The notes beneath the pieces are model-generated. The model had not been told where the DNA came from. It was given only the letters and a program-made list of their open reading frames with translations, and ran no database searches. Shown here in pieces: positions 8,354-16,800 of a DNA stretch of 64,000 bases (the first letter of the stretch is position 1; each line of letters starts with the position of its first letter). The position numbers and the translations under genes were made by a program. Source of the DNA: Clostridiales bacterium (lineage in GTDB: Bacteria > Bacillota > Clostridia > Oscillospirales > Acutalibacteraceae); NCBI GenBank assembly GCA_019422525.1, contig JAHZDE010000003.1, forward strand, positions 62,001 through 126,000, in the 5' to 3' direction.

Positions 8354-9526
8354 TTATCGGTAAGATTTCTTATAAATCGATACACAGTCCTCATGGGACA
8401 ATGCTGTGGGATCTGCGGCGAACAGTCCTCCCATGGTTTCCCGCGCGTTGGTGGCCAGTTTATCCAATTCATCCGGCGCAATGCCAAAATCGGACATCTT
8501 CAAATCGCCCACACCGCAGTCCTGCTGGAGCTGTACCAAAACATCTACAAAATCCTGTGCACAGGCAGCATCCTTTTTCCCCAGCGCCTTGGCCATGTCG
8601 ATAAACCGGTCATCGCAAGTGTGCTGGTCTACAAAATGCTGGTAATAGGCGGCAGAAATCATAATGAGACCCGCACCATGAGGAAGCTCCTGATGATAAG
8701 CGCTCATAGCGTGTTCCATGGAATGCTCGCTGGTACAGCAGCTGACGGTCATCACCTGGCCGGCAAGGTTGTTGGCAAAGGCCATGCCTTCACGAGCTTC
8801 CAGATCGCTTCCATCCCGCACCGCATGGGCGAGGTATTTCCCCACATTTTCGATGGCGGTCAGCGCCAGCATATCCCCCATGAGGTTGTGCATCTTGGAG
8901 ACATAGCACTCGGTACTGTGAAACAAGGTATCGAAGCCCTGATAGGCCGTAAACTTGGGCGGAACAGAAACCATCAGTTCCGGATCGACCACGGCCAAAA
9001 CGGGAAACAGACAATCATAGCCGCCGAAACCGATTTTCTCGTTGGTTTCATCATTGGTGATAACACCCCACTGATCGGCTTCAGAGCCGGTTCCTGCGGT
9101 GGTGGTAATGCAGATGTTTGGCAACGCTTTGTTGACGAGTGCCTTTCCGCCGCCAGTTCCTCCGTTCATATAGTCCCAAATGTCCCCGTCATTGGTGACC
9201 ATGGCAGCCATAGCTTTGGAAGCATCCATGACGCTGCCTCCACCCAGGGCAACAATAAAGTCACAGCCGTTCTCCCGCGCAAAAGCTGCGCCCTCCATGA
9301 CTGTGGAGCGAAGGGGATTTGCCTGTACGCGGTCAAAAACCACGGCTTCCACTTCCGCTTTTTCCAGCTGTTCCAGCAGACGCTGAAGCGTGCCGGTTCT
9401 TTTCATGGACTGTCCGTTGGAGATGACAACCATTGCTTTCTTACCGGGCATCTTTTGGGTATGAAGATCATTGAGAACGCCGCATCCGAACAGGGTTCGG
9501 GTCGGCACATAAAATTGATAAGCCAT
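8354..9526 (-). CDS. Iron-containing alcohol dehydrogenase
   Basis: A 390-residue protein of normal length for the group III Fe-dependent alcohol dehydrogenases (BdhA/YqhD-like). The dinucleotide site is in DFIVALGGGSVMDASKAMA, and TAGTGSEAD is the substrate/NAD loop. Metal ligands are expected in the His-rich region HSTECYVSKMHN and SMEHAMSAYHQELPHGAGL. It should interconvert an aldehyde or ketone and its alcohol with NAD(P)H. In this cluster it could be a terminal reductase next to the aldo/keto reductases. Gaps to neighbours are 42 and 45 nt, which fits an operon. Confidence 0.9.
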   Translation of the reverse strand: MAYQFYVPTRTLFGCGVLNDLHTQKMPGKKAMVVISNGQSMKRTGTLQRLLEQLEKAEVEAVVFDRVQANPLRSTVMEGAAFARENGCDFIVALGGGSVMDASKAMAAMVTNDGDIWDYMNGGTGGGKALVNKALPNICITTTAGTGSEADQWGVITNDETNEKIGFGGYDCLFPVLAVVDPELMVSVPPKFTAYQGFDTLFHSTECYVSKMHNLMGDMLALTAIENVGKYLAHAVRDGSDLEAREGMAFANNLAGQVMTVSCCTSEHSMEHAMSAYHQELPHGAGLIMISAAYYQHFVDQHTCDDRFIDMAKALGKKDAACAQDFVDVLVQLQQDCGVGDLKMSDFGIAPDELDKLATNARETMGGLFAADPTALSHEDCVSIYKKSYR

Positions 9527-9571
9527 TGTGTTTTCTCCTTTTTTCTAATATGTTTGCGTTGCTTCTGATGG

Positions 9572-10048
9572 TCAAAACTTAGCTACCCACCGTTTCAGTT
9601 CCTCTTGCGAAGTGCCTCGGCGAATAATCTGTCCATCCCGAATCACCGCGCCGGGGCAGGAAGGAGCCAGGTCTTTCGCTGTTCTCCCCAGGCCGCTGCC
9701 GCCGGATGTGGCAAAGAGGATAATGGTTTTTCCCGTGAAATCACGGCTCTCCAAAAAAGTTTGAATGACGCGGGGTGCCGTGTACCACCAGATGGGAAAG
9801 CCGAGGAAAATCCGGTCATAGGTTGTCAAATTCAAATTTCCATCCGCAAGTTCCGGGCGGGCAGAGGGATCGTTCATCTCCACGCTGCTGCGGGAACGCT
9901 TATCCTGCCAGTTCAGGTCCTTACTTGTATAGGGGACTGCGGGCTTGATTTTATACAAATCCCCGCCACAGGCCGCAGCAAGGGATTCGGCTGCTTTTGC
10001 CGTGACGCCGCTTGCTGAAAAATAGGCTACCAATGTTTTATTTTCCAT
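9572..10048 (-). CDS. Flavodoxin (cytoplasmic, flavodoxin_4 type)
   Basis: A 158-residue protein made of the flavodoxin domain alone, without signal peptide: KTLVAYFSASGVTAKAAESL is the FMN phosphate loop, FLGFPIWWYTAPRVIQTFLES and IILFATSGGSGLGRTAKDL complete the flavin site. It is the soluble counterpart of the lipoprotein flavodoxins encoded next to it. It lies 15 nt after the fusion gene at 10064-11167, so the two are made from one transcript. It should carry electrons between cytoplasmic reductases as a replacement for ferredoxin; partners are not known. Confidence 0.88.
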   Translation of the reverse strand: MENKTLVAYFSASGVTAKAAESLAAACGGDLYKIKPAVPYTSKDLNWQDKRSRSSVEMNDPSARPELADGNLNLTTYDRIFLGFPIWWYTAPRVIQTFLESRDFTGKTIILFATSGGSGLGRTAKDLAPSCPGAVIRDGQIIRRGTSQEELKRWVAKF

Positions 10049-10063
10049 ATTGTTTTTCTCCTT

Positions 10064-11167
10064 TTAGTCTGCTGCTGTAATGGTAATGGTGCCGCTCATC
10101 TGGGCAACAAGCTCCTCACCGGAAACGATCTGCCCCAATTCAAACAGGGATGAATTTTCATTGTAATCTCCGTAGAACATAACCACATCGCCCCACGGGG
10201 CATAATAGGCCAGCGTTCCAGCACCGCACGCCGCCGTAGGTGTGTCAGAGGTGTCCAGCTCCTGGGGCGGGTAGAAAATCTTTTCGTTTGTGCTGTAATC
10301 TTCCACCTCAATGGTCAACGGCAGCTGTTCCAAAAGGGATGAGGCGGCAGAGCTGTCATTGAGGGCATAGATTACCTGATTTTCGCCCCAGGTGACCGAG
10401 AGCTGTGTCTCTGCTGTCCCCTCTTCACTTTCGGGTGAAGAAGCGCGGGTGTATCCCAATTCTGCTACCCAGCTTTGAATATCGGCCTGAGAGGAAGAAG
10501 CTTCCTCCTCATAGCAGTCAAAAATATTGTCAGAGATCGTGGCATTGGGAATCGCTTCGGAAATTATGTCTACGCTGTTGGACAAGCCGCCGGTTCCATG
10601 GGAACAGAACAGGTATACCTGCTTGCCGGAAAGGTCATTTTCCTCCAGGAAAGTAAGCAGTGCCATGGGTACGCCATACCACCAGTTGGGATAACCCAGA
10701 AAGACGGTATCGTATTGCTCCAGATTCTCAACCTGTTCCTGCAGCGCCGGTCGTGCCTGATCGCCCCGCTCCTGATTTGCCCGTGCAAGACACTCATCCC
10801 AATCACTGGGGTAAGGCTCAGTCACCCGGATAGCAAACAAATCCCCACCGGTTTCCTCCTGGACCCAACCGGCCAGCTCCTGCACATTGCCGGGAGCAAT
10901 TACACTGGGGGAAGCAACTGCGTCCACATCCTCGGCCAAAATCGCATTATCAGCCCAGGAAAAATAGGCAACAAGGATATTTTCATTCCCAACATTCCCT
11001 TCCTGCTCTGACGGAGAAGACTCTTCCGGAATAGAGGCAGGTTCCTGAGACTGCGAAGACTCCGACGAAGGAGCGGTATTGCTGCTCGGCTCATTCGCGG
11101 AATTTCCACAAGCAGCCAAGGAAAGCGATAATGCAGCGGCTAATAGAATTGCAAGCATCTTCTTCAT
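10064..11167 (-). CDS. Exported lipoprotein: flavodoxin fused to a cyclophilin-like domain
   Basis: A 367-residue protein. Residues 1-20 form a signal with an LAAC lipobox; a Ser/Glu-rich linker reaches about 60; residues 63-240 are a flavodoxin_4 domain (ILVAYFSWADN, FLGYPNWWYGVPMALLTFLEE, YLFCSHGTGGLSNS); residues 258-367 match the cyclophilin-like fold domain often encoded beside flavodoxins (LSVTWGENQVIYALNDSSAAS, LPLTIEVEDYS, YYAPWGDVVMFYGDYN). The phosphate loop lacks the usual GNT (here WADN), so FMN affinity may be changed. It is the first gene after the promoter at 11228-11264, hence the head of the redox operon. The joining of both domains in one exported chain is uncommon. Confidence 0.85.
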   Translation of the reverse strand: MKKMLAILLAAALSLSLAACGNSANEPSSNTAPSSESSQSQEPASIPEESSPSEQEGNVGNENILVAYFSWADNAILAEDVDAVASPSVIAPGNVQELAGWVQEETGGDLFAIRVTEPYPSDWDECLARANQERGDQARPALQEQVENLEQYDTVFLGYPNWWYGVPMALLTFLEENDLSGKQVYLFCSHGTGGLSNSVDIISEAIPNATISDNIFDCYEEEASSSQADIQSWVAELGYTRASSPESEEGTAETQLSVTWGENQVIYALNDSSAASSLLEQLPLTIEVEDYSTNEKIFYPPQELDTSDTPTAACGAGTLAYYAPWGDVVMFYGDYNENSSLFELGQIVSGEELVAQMSGTITITAAD

Positions 11168-11227
11168 ATTGGTTCCTCCTGCAATAAACAGTTTTAGTGT
11201 GAACTACCATGGTTATTTTCTGATTTT

Positions 11228-11264
11228 ATTATAGAATCAGCTCTGTAAAATGTCTAATACTTAT
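11228..11264 (-). promoter_or_regulatory. Promoter of the redox operon with putative LysR-type operator
   Basis: On the minus strand TAGACA and TATAAT are separated by exactly 17 nt. ATAAGTATTAGACAT (11250-11264) overlaps the -35 box and matches the element at 3513-3527 at 13 of 15 positions. It lies about 60 nt upstream of the fusion lipoprotein gene and about 90 nt downstream of the LysR gene. Confidence 0.65.
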
Positions 11265-11301
11265 CATTTATCTTTATCCATACGAAAAATGCATGGTCTT
11301 T

Positions 11302-11341
11302 TTGCAAAAAAAGTGGCGCCAAGTCTTTACGACTTGACGCC
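11302..11341 (-). terminator. Rho-independent terminator of the LysR gene
   Basis: On the minus strand GGCGTCAAGTC and GACTTGGCGCC pair over 11 bp (one G-U) around a 5-nt loop, followed by ACTTTTTTTGC. It separates the LysR transcript from the redox operon. Confidence 0.85.
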
Positions 11342-11354
11342 TGAATCACCGGGT

Positions 11355-12242
11355 TTAACGCATCTGTGCACGCATCATATTGATTTCTTGAATAAAAAGA
11401 GATGTGGCCGGGGAAAAGAGCTGGTTTTTCTTCCATACCAACACGCTCCGTGTCGTTTTCTCCGGATAGATGGGGATAAATTTGAGATTAGGGCTGCTGT
11501 GTACGGCTAACGCTCCGTCTAAGCAGAACGCACACCCCAAGCCCTCTTCCACCAGCAATACGGCATTGGAAAGAAGCGTATAACTCAACGGGATATGAAG
11601 ATCCTTTTCTTCTTTTCCAATCCAGTTGATGATGTCCTCGCGGACCTTCTCGCGAAGTGGCAGAATGAGAGGGCATTCACCAATATCTTCTGGAGTAATT
11701 ACTTCATGACTGGCCAAAGGATGATCGTCCCGCAACAAAATTCCCCAGGTCTCCTTTTGTGCCAAGCGAAGATACTCATATTTATGAACATCAATGGGCT
11801 CCAATAGAAGGCCAATATCTGCAAGCCCTTTATCCAGTCGATCCTTTACATTGTCCGCCATTTCATTATACAAGTGAAATTGCACAAGGGGATATTTCTC
11901 AGAAAAATTCCGAATCAATTTGGCCATCATACGGCTGCCGATTGCCTCCGAAGCTCCGATATTGATAATCCCGTTCACAATATCGCTTTTTTCGGCAAAA
12001 CGTTGTTCCAAAAGATCGGCCAATTCTACAATCTCCTCTGCGCGTTGCCGGAAAAACAGGCCGTCATCCGTAAGCGTTAGCCCTTTCTTGCCGCGTAAAA
12101 CCAGAGTGGTGCCAAGTTCTTTTTCCAGATCCATCAGTTGACGGCTGAGCGTAGGCTGTGTCACATGAAGAACATCCGCAGCGCGGGTAATATTTCCTTC
12201 TGTCGCTGTTGTTAAAAAATATCGCAGTGTGCGAAGTTCCAT
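11355..12242 (-). CDS. LysR-family transcriptional regulator
   Basis: A 295-residue protein of normal LysR length. The N-terminal winged helix-turn-helix is clear (MELRTLRYFLTTATEGNIT, RAADVLHVTQPTLSRQLMDLE), followed by the linker helix and an effector-binding domain (residues 90-290, IINIGASEAIGSRMMAKLI). The most similar known regulators govern redox and flavodoxin/aldo-keto-reductase clusters in Clostridia. It is encoded upstream of, and in the same direction as, the redox cluster, behind its own terminator. A control of the promoters at 3491 and 11228 is inferred from the shared element and gene order. Confidence 0.9.
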   Translation of the reverse strand: MELRTLRYFLTTATEGNITRAADVLHVTQPTLSRQLMDLEKELGTTLVLRGKKGLTLTDDGLFFRQRAEEIVELADLLEQRFAEKSDIVNGIINIGASEAIGSRMMAKLIRNFSEKYPLVQFHLYNEMADNVKDRLDKGLADIGLLLEPIDVHKYEYLRLAQKETWGILLRDDHPLASHEVITPEDIGECPLILPLREKVREDIINWIGKEEKDLHIPLSYTLLSNAVLLVEEGLGCAFCLDGALAVHSSPNLKFIPIYPEKTTRSVLVWKKNQLFSPATSLFIQEINMMRAQMR

Positions 12243-12557
12243 CGCAAATCACCTCGCAGATTTATTTAACTTTAGTCTATCACATGTATTCATAATTTGC
12301 AACATTTTGCCCTTTCAATACGTTGTACGCATGTTTTCACAAGGTTTATTATATATACAACCACAAAAAAGCTACATCAAACGTAGCATAACATTGTAGG
12401 CTGCATTCCACCGCAGTAAAATAAATCATATCAAACTTTGTGACGCACAGAAAGCGGATGACTACAGGTGAACACGTTCAATATCAATGGAAAAACATCG
12501 ATTTTTTTACAAATGAAGAAGCGGGAGCGCCGATCCTCTATGCCTTTTTTCCTTTAA
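12243..12557. other. Intergenic region upstream of LysR and left flank of the mobile-element remnant
   Basis: AT-rich and without a convincing gene. It should hold the LysR promoter. A small hairpin GCTAC...GTAGC occurs at 12370-12386. ACAAATGAAG at 12509-12518 recurs at 19491-19500 beyond the recombinase genes and could be a relic of an element boundary, but ten matching bases can be chance. Confidence 0.4.
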
Positions 12558-13028
12558 GTGTTGAGAGAACACCTAAAAGCAACCCCACAGAGTAAATTCT
12601 TTGTGGGGTTATTCCATTTTAAGGTTGTATCCGATTTCACGGATACAACGCAAACAAATGTTACCTTTTCAATGAGCAGTGAAAACATTTCCTGTGCTAA
12701 CCGCACAATCAATGTTTCTGGAATTCCCTTTCAGATGATCCAAGTTGATACCTCTATCAATTCTGGGAAGTCTGGTGGTCCTCTTCTTAATGAGTATGGT
12801 GAGGTAATTGGAGTGGTTTCCGCTAAATATTCCAGTTATGCAACAACTTCTGTAGAAGGATTGGGATTTGCCATTTCGATCAACGATGCTTTTTCTGTTG
12901 CGAAAAATCTGATGTCCAATGGAAGCGTACAAAATAAAGCATATATTGGAATGTCGGCAGCCACTGTGCCGCAAACTCATTTTTTGCAAAGCGGTTTGCC
13001 CCAAGGCGTCTATGTATACTCTGTTGAT
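12558..13028 (+). pseudogene. Fragment of an HtrA/DegP-type (S1C) serine protease
   Basis: The frame carries the second half of an S1C protease domain. IQVDTSINSGKSGGPLLN contains the catalytic Ser motif (GNSGGPL in the family, here GKSGGPL), and YGEVIGVVSAKYS, GLGFAISIND and the beginning of a PDZ domain follow. The part with the catalytic His and Asp and the export signal is missing, so the fragment cannot be a working protease. Near 13028 the sequence changes without interruption of the frame into a DinG-like helicase segment, so a deletion has joined two genes. The apparent ATG at 12558 is not a natural protease start. Confidence 0.75.
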
Positions 13029-13673
13029 TATAAAGAAAACTGCCTTCTCTACATTCCCGATGATATGCCAAAGGCGTAAATGGGCAGCGAAAAAGAAGCC
13101 AAGTGTCTGGCAGAGCAGATCTGCCGCTTAGTGAAAGCCACTCATGGCCACACTCTGGTGCTTTTTACTTCCTACTCCCTGATGGGCGCTGTTTATAACC
13201 AGCTAAAAGAGCAGCTGTCCTTTCCGCTAATGGTGGTATGGCGGCATTCACAGGATATTATCCACCAGTTCAAGCAGACGCAGAATGCTGTGCTGTTCGC
13301 AGCGGGTTCCTGTTGGGAAGGTGTGGACTTTCCCGGCGATATGGTATCGTCGCTCATCATTGTACGAATGCCTTTTCCTGTTCCTGATCCTATCAGCGAA
13401 GCGGAACGGGAGCAGTATCCCACTCTGCAAGACTATATCCGAGAAGTCATTATCCCGGATATGCAGGTAAAACTCCGGCAAGGGTTCGGACGGGCTATCC
13501 GTACTGAAACGGATACCTGTGTGGTGAGCATTCTGGACTATCGTGCAGCCCCCGGAGAACGATATCATCGAGCTGTGCTTGAAGCCCTGCCTCCACTTCA
13601 TATCACCAGAAAAATCGAAGATGTAGAAGATTTCATCCGGACCAAGAAAAGCCCGGATTATTTTATGCCGTAA
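13029..13673 (+). pseudogene. C-terminal fragment of a DinG-like DNA helicase
   Basis: From DYKENCLLYIPDD onward the frame matches the C-terminal RecA-like domain of DinG/XPD-type helicases: HTLVLFTSYSLMGAVY (motif IV), AAGSCWEGVDFPGD (motif V) and KLRQGFGRAIRTETD (motif VI, QxxGRxIR). An in-frame TAA (13077-13079), directly followed by ATG, interrupts it, and the N-terminal ATPase half is absent. The fragment from 13080 could still be translated as 197 residues but would lack Walker A. Helicases of this kind are common on clostridial conjugative elements, so this is probably element-derived debris. Confidence 0.75.
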
Positions 13674-13686
13674 AGGAGAACCGCCT

Positions 13687-14466
13687 ATGAATCAAAAATA
13701 TTTACAGGGACTTTCCAGCAATATGGAAAGTCCAAACGATGCTGTCTTTTTCGAAGCGACTCCCGAAAATATCACAGCATTTTTAATGCAGCACCAATGG
13801 GCACAAATGTCTGCCATTGGAACTGTTGATGACCGATCTTTTTTGACTGCAAAAATGGGACTTATTGACACTTGCCCTGATCAAGCATATCTATCGCAAA
13901 AACTCCTTCCCATTTATGCCAAGGTTCAGATGGGTGATATTTCTGTCCCGGAATTAAAAACTGTCCCCAAAGAAATCGCTCTTGCCGAAAAATGTCCAAA
14001 ACCAGACTGGAATTATTTGCGCTGGGAAGGATACAGCGATAAGAAATATCAGGATATTCTCAGCGGAAAGGCTCTTTTGAAAATGCCTTGGATGGGAGAA
14101 AAAACATCCTTGGAACTACAAGTGCGCTCTTATTACAGCGGTGGAAATTTGGCCCTCCTGTTAGTGGATTGGAGTCAAGGCGATCCGCAACCATGGGGAG
14201 ATCTGAGCGTAAATTTGGGAAAATCCATTGCAAAAGACTGTGCTTTTATCGACGTCAACAATTTGGGTAATGACATTCTTTCATGGATCGAGAAAAACGG
14301 ACTGGGTTCCCCCACAGGCCGAAATGAGCAAAGCGGATTTGTAGTTTATCCGGAATATCGTTTTAATCCAGAACGCCTGAAAGAACTGGATGATAAGGGA
14401 TATGCCGAGTATGAAAACCTTCTGAAACAGCAGCAACAACACATGAAAAAAGGCTGGGACAGATGA
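13687..14466 (+). CDS. DUF4313-like mobile-element protein, function unknown
   Basis: A 259-residue protein, start supported by AAAGGAG upstream of the ATG at 13687. The C-terminal half (residues 130-240; YSGGNLALLLVDWSQGDPQ, SVNLGKSIAKDCAFIDVNN, NGLGSPTGRNEQSGFVVYP, then EYRF) resembles DUF4313, a domain known from conjugative elements and phages of gut Firmicutes. The N-terminal part (residues 10-90) is unlike anything I recognise. No catalytic motif is visible and there is no signal or membrane segment. It lies 13 nt after the helicase fragment and in front of the recombinase genes, so it is cargo of the element. Confidence 0.6.
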   Translation: MNQKYLQGLSSNMESPNDAVFFEATPENITAFLMQHQWAQMSAIGTVDDRSFLTAKMGLIDTCPDQAYLSQKLLPIYAKVQMGDISVPELKTVPKEIALAEKCPKPDWNYLRWEGYSDKKYQDILSGKALLKMPWMGEKTSLELQVRSYYSGGNLALLLVDWSQGDPQPWGDLSVNLGKSIAKDCAFIDVNNLGNDILSWIEKNGLGSPTGRNEQSGFVVYPEYRFNPERLKELDDKGYAEYENLLKQQQQHMKKGWDR

Positions 14467-14509
14467 GAGCAGTTGCATTGCATTTTTACCAATAAGGAGA
14501 TGGATATAT

Positions 14510-14947
14510 ATGAATGAGAAAACGGAACCAGAAAAGGAATATCCTTATATAGACCGCCCTATGTGGTTATACAGCCGAAGCAGTGATAAGAAAATATCGG
14601 CTCTCATGCAGCAGATGCACGAGTTGTTGGAGGAAGCCCAGCCCCGCAGTTACATGGTTGTAGGCACTTCACAGGATATGGGGACTGGCAGAAGCATGGC
14701 TCGAATGGGATTACAACAGATGATGCGCTCTGTGAAAGACGGTCATGTCCGTGCTGTGCTTGTTCGGGATTTAACTCGTTTAAGTCACGATCCCGCCATC
14801 TTGATTCAAATACTGGAATTTTTGCAGGATCACGATACGGTACTGATCACCACTGACAGCGATCTTCGGTATGAACTCTACCTCAAAGGGCTGGAAAACC
14901 GTTTTTTTCAAAGAGCAGCTCGAAAGAGTCTCTCTTTGCCGTGGTAA
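14510..14947 (+). CDS. Resolvase-domain-only protein (degenerate serine recombinase N-domain)
   Basis: A 145-residue protein with the fold of a serine-recombinase catalytic domain: WLYSRSSD at the catalytic-Ser position, VVGTSQDMGTGRSMARMGLQ in place of the usual 'GxSG' region, AVLVRDLTRLSHDP (the RxSR-type motif) and HDTVLITTDSD. It has no recombinase, zinc-ribbon or coiled-coil domain, so it should not bind a specific att site by itself. Small proteins like this accompany the three-recombinase modules of clostridial elements, where they may act as accessory or regulatory subunits; that role is inferred. Confidence 0.65.
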   Translation: MNEKTEPEKEYPYIDRPMWLYSRSSDKKISALMQQMHELLEEAQPRSYMVVGTSQDMGTGRSMARMGLQQMMRSVKDGHVRAVLVRDLTRLSHDPAILIQILEFLQDHDTVLITTDSDLRYELYLKGLENRFFQRAARKSLSLPW

Positions 14948-14959
14948 AGGGGGTATATC

Positions 14960-15139
14960 ATGAACACTACATACAATCCCCAAGAACCTTCCGCTGTCCT
15001 CATCAACGAAATCAAGTATTATATGGCCTTCTCAGCTTTAAAAAAACTTTTTTTGAGAGGACTTATTACCAAAGAAAACTGCGAAAAAGCCAATGTTGCT
15101 ATTGCCGAAAAGTACGGCGTATTGAGATACCGTATTTAG
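14960..15139 (+). CDS. SHOCT-like small protein
   Basis: A 59-residue ORF that begins with ATG at 14960 after a purine-rich GGGGG stretch, 12 nt after the preceding stop. EIKYYMAFSALKKLFLRGLI and TKENCEKANVAIAEKYGVL form two short helices like the SHOCT pattern (a short C-terminal type motif in which a Leu-rich helix precedes G-L-I-T-x-E-E). Small SHOCT-like genes are regularly found just upstream of large serine recombinases in clostridial elements. The role is unknown. Confidence 0.6.
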   Translation: MNTTYNPQEPSAVLINEIKYYMAFSALKKLFLRGLITKENCEKANVAIAEKYGVLRYRI

Positions 15140-15246
15140 TGGTTCTTGTGATAGCTTTATCCTGTTTCTTGTGGTAGTGTTGTCCTTGCCAAAGGTGACC
15201 GACGTTACTGTCGCACTGGCACTACTGCAAGAAAGGAGGTCTTATT

Positions 15247-16800
15247 GTGCCGGAGATACGGGTTATTGAACCAGTGCTTTTCCAGTCTACTGTCAAACTG
15301 CGGGTATGTGCATATGCCCGTGTGAGCAGCGATTCAGAGGATCAAAAAAACTCTTTTGCATCTCAAGTCAACTACTATACAAAATACATTCAAGCACATG
15401 ATGACTGGACATTTGTTGACATATATGCGGATCAGGGAATAACTGGAACAAGTGCGCTGAAGCGCGATGAGTTTCTTCGTCTTATGCGTGATTGCCGACA
15501 AGGAAAAATTGATCGAATTCTGGTCAAATCGGTTTCCAGATTTGCACGTAACGCTCAGGACTGCATTGAAGCAGTGAGAGAACTTCGCCAGTTGGGAGTT
15601 ACGGTTTATTTTGAAAAAGAACATATCAATACCGCAAGTATGAGCAATGAAATGTTTCTAAGCATGATGAGCGCATTTGCGCAGGAAGAATCCATTTCCA
15701 TATCCAAGAATATGCGAAAAGGCGCAGTCATGAGGATGAAGAACGGTACCTTTCGATTATCACAAATACCTTATGGATACCGTTATAACGATGAAGGGGT
15801 GTTAAGCATCTATAAAGGAGAAGCGGAGATCGTCCGTTGGATTTATCAAAGTTTCTTATCAGGCATAGGGATGCAGAAGATTGCTGCCGAACTCGAAAAA
15901 CAGAAAATTCCCAAATTGCGTGGAGAACCCATTTGGAGCAAACATGGTGTTTTCTATATTTTGACAAACGAACGTTACTCCGGAGATGAATTATTCCGAA
16001 AGAGCTATCGCAGCGAAAATCTCCCTTTCAAAAAGATTGATAACCATGGGGAAAAAACACAATTTTTTGCTGAAAATACCCATGAAGCTATCGTCAGCAA
16101 AGAGATATTTGATAAGGTTCAGGAATTGCTGCAAACAAAAAAAGAAAAGCATGGAAAAAAACAGCCCGTAGACTCTTATCCTTTTACAAAGATGCTCCGC
16201 TGCTCGGAGTGCGGTTCTCACCTGTATCACAGGGTAAAACCGAAAGGCCCTGTATGGATTTGCTCTCAACATCTGCATAATAGTCAACAGTGCAGCGCCA
16301 AAGGGGTATCGGAATCTGTTGTCTGTCAGGCGTTTTTAACGTTGATCGGAAAGCTGGCGCACAATCGGAAAGTAATTCTGGAAGAATATCAATATCAGAT
16401 TGAGAAGTTGAAGGATCGAGAATTTATCGCTCATTCGGGTGCGATGGAAATAAACAAACAAATAGCGGAATTATTAGAGCAGAGTCATACGCTCCACCGC
16501 CTACGGGCAAAGGAGTGTATCGACTCTGCTTTTTTTATATCCCAAACCAATGAGATCGATCAACGACTTGCAAAGCTCAGGGAGAAACTGCGTAAATACA
16601 GGGATTTGAATGATTATCGAAAGATCATTGATGATACACAAATTATTCTGGAAGCCTTACAGGATGCAGATTTCTATACTTTTCAGTCCGGAATGTTTCA
16701 TAAGATTGTTCGGCAAGTTTTGGTCTCCGATGATCATTTGAGATTTCAAATGATCAATGGATTGGAATTTGATGAATCAATAGAAAGAAGATTACTATGA
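15247..16800 (+). CDS. Large serine recombinase (first of three)
   Basis: A 517-residue protein starting at GTG 15247, 7 nt after AAAGGAGG. Residues 15-150 are the resolvase domain (VCAYARVSSDSEDQ with the catalytic Ser, DQGITGTSALKRDEF, ILVKSVSRFARNAQD); 165-275 the recombinase domain; about 310-360 a zinc ribbon (CSECGSHLY ... WICSQHLHNSQQC); 370-480 a coiled coil. All parts of a large serine integrase are present, so it could integrate or excise the element. Its stop overlaps the next gene by 4 nt (ATGA), so the two are translationally coupled. Confidence 0.92.
   Translation: MPEIRVIEPVLFQSTVKLRVCAYARVSSDSEDQKNSFASQVNYYTKYIQAHDDWTFVDIYADQGITGTSALKRDEFLRLMRDCRQGKIDRILVKSVSRFARNAQDCIEAVRELRQLGVTVYFEKEHINTASMSNEMFLSMMSAFAQEESISISKNMRKGAVMRMKNGTFRLSQIPYGYRYNDEGVLSIYKGEAEIVRWIYQSFLSGIGMQKIAAELEKQKIPKLRGEPIWSKHGVFYILTNERYSGDELFRKSYRSENLPFKKIDNHGEKTQFFAENTHEAIVSKEIFDKVQELLQTKKEKHGKKQPVDSYPFTKMLRCSECGSHLYHRVKPKGPVWICSQHLHNSQQCSAKGVSESVVCQAFLTLIGKLAHNRKVILEEYQYQIEKLKDREFIAHSGAMEINKQIAELLEQSHTLHRLRAKECIDSAFFISQTNEIDQRLAKLREKLRKYRDLNDYRKIIDDTQIILEALQDADFYTFQSGMFHKIVRQVLVSDDHLRFQMINGLEFDESIERRLL

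Noticed and set aside
14941..15177. 78-codon frame overlapping the SHOCT-like gene
   Set aside because: The alternate frame has no family pattern; the 14960 frame has a better start and a SHOCT-like sequence.
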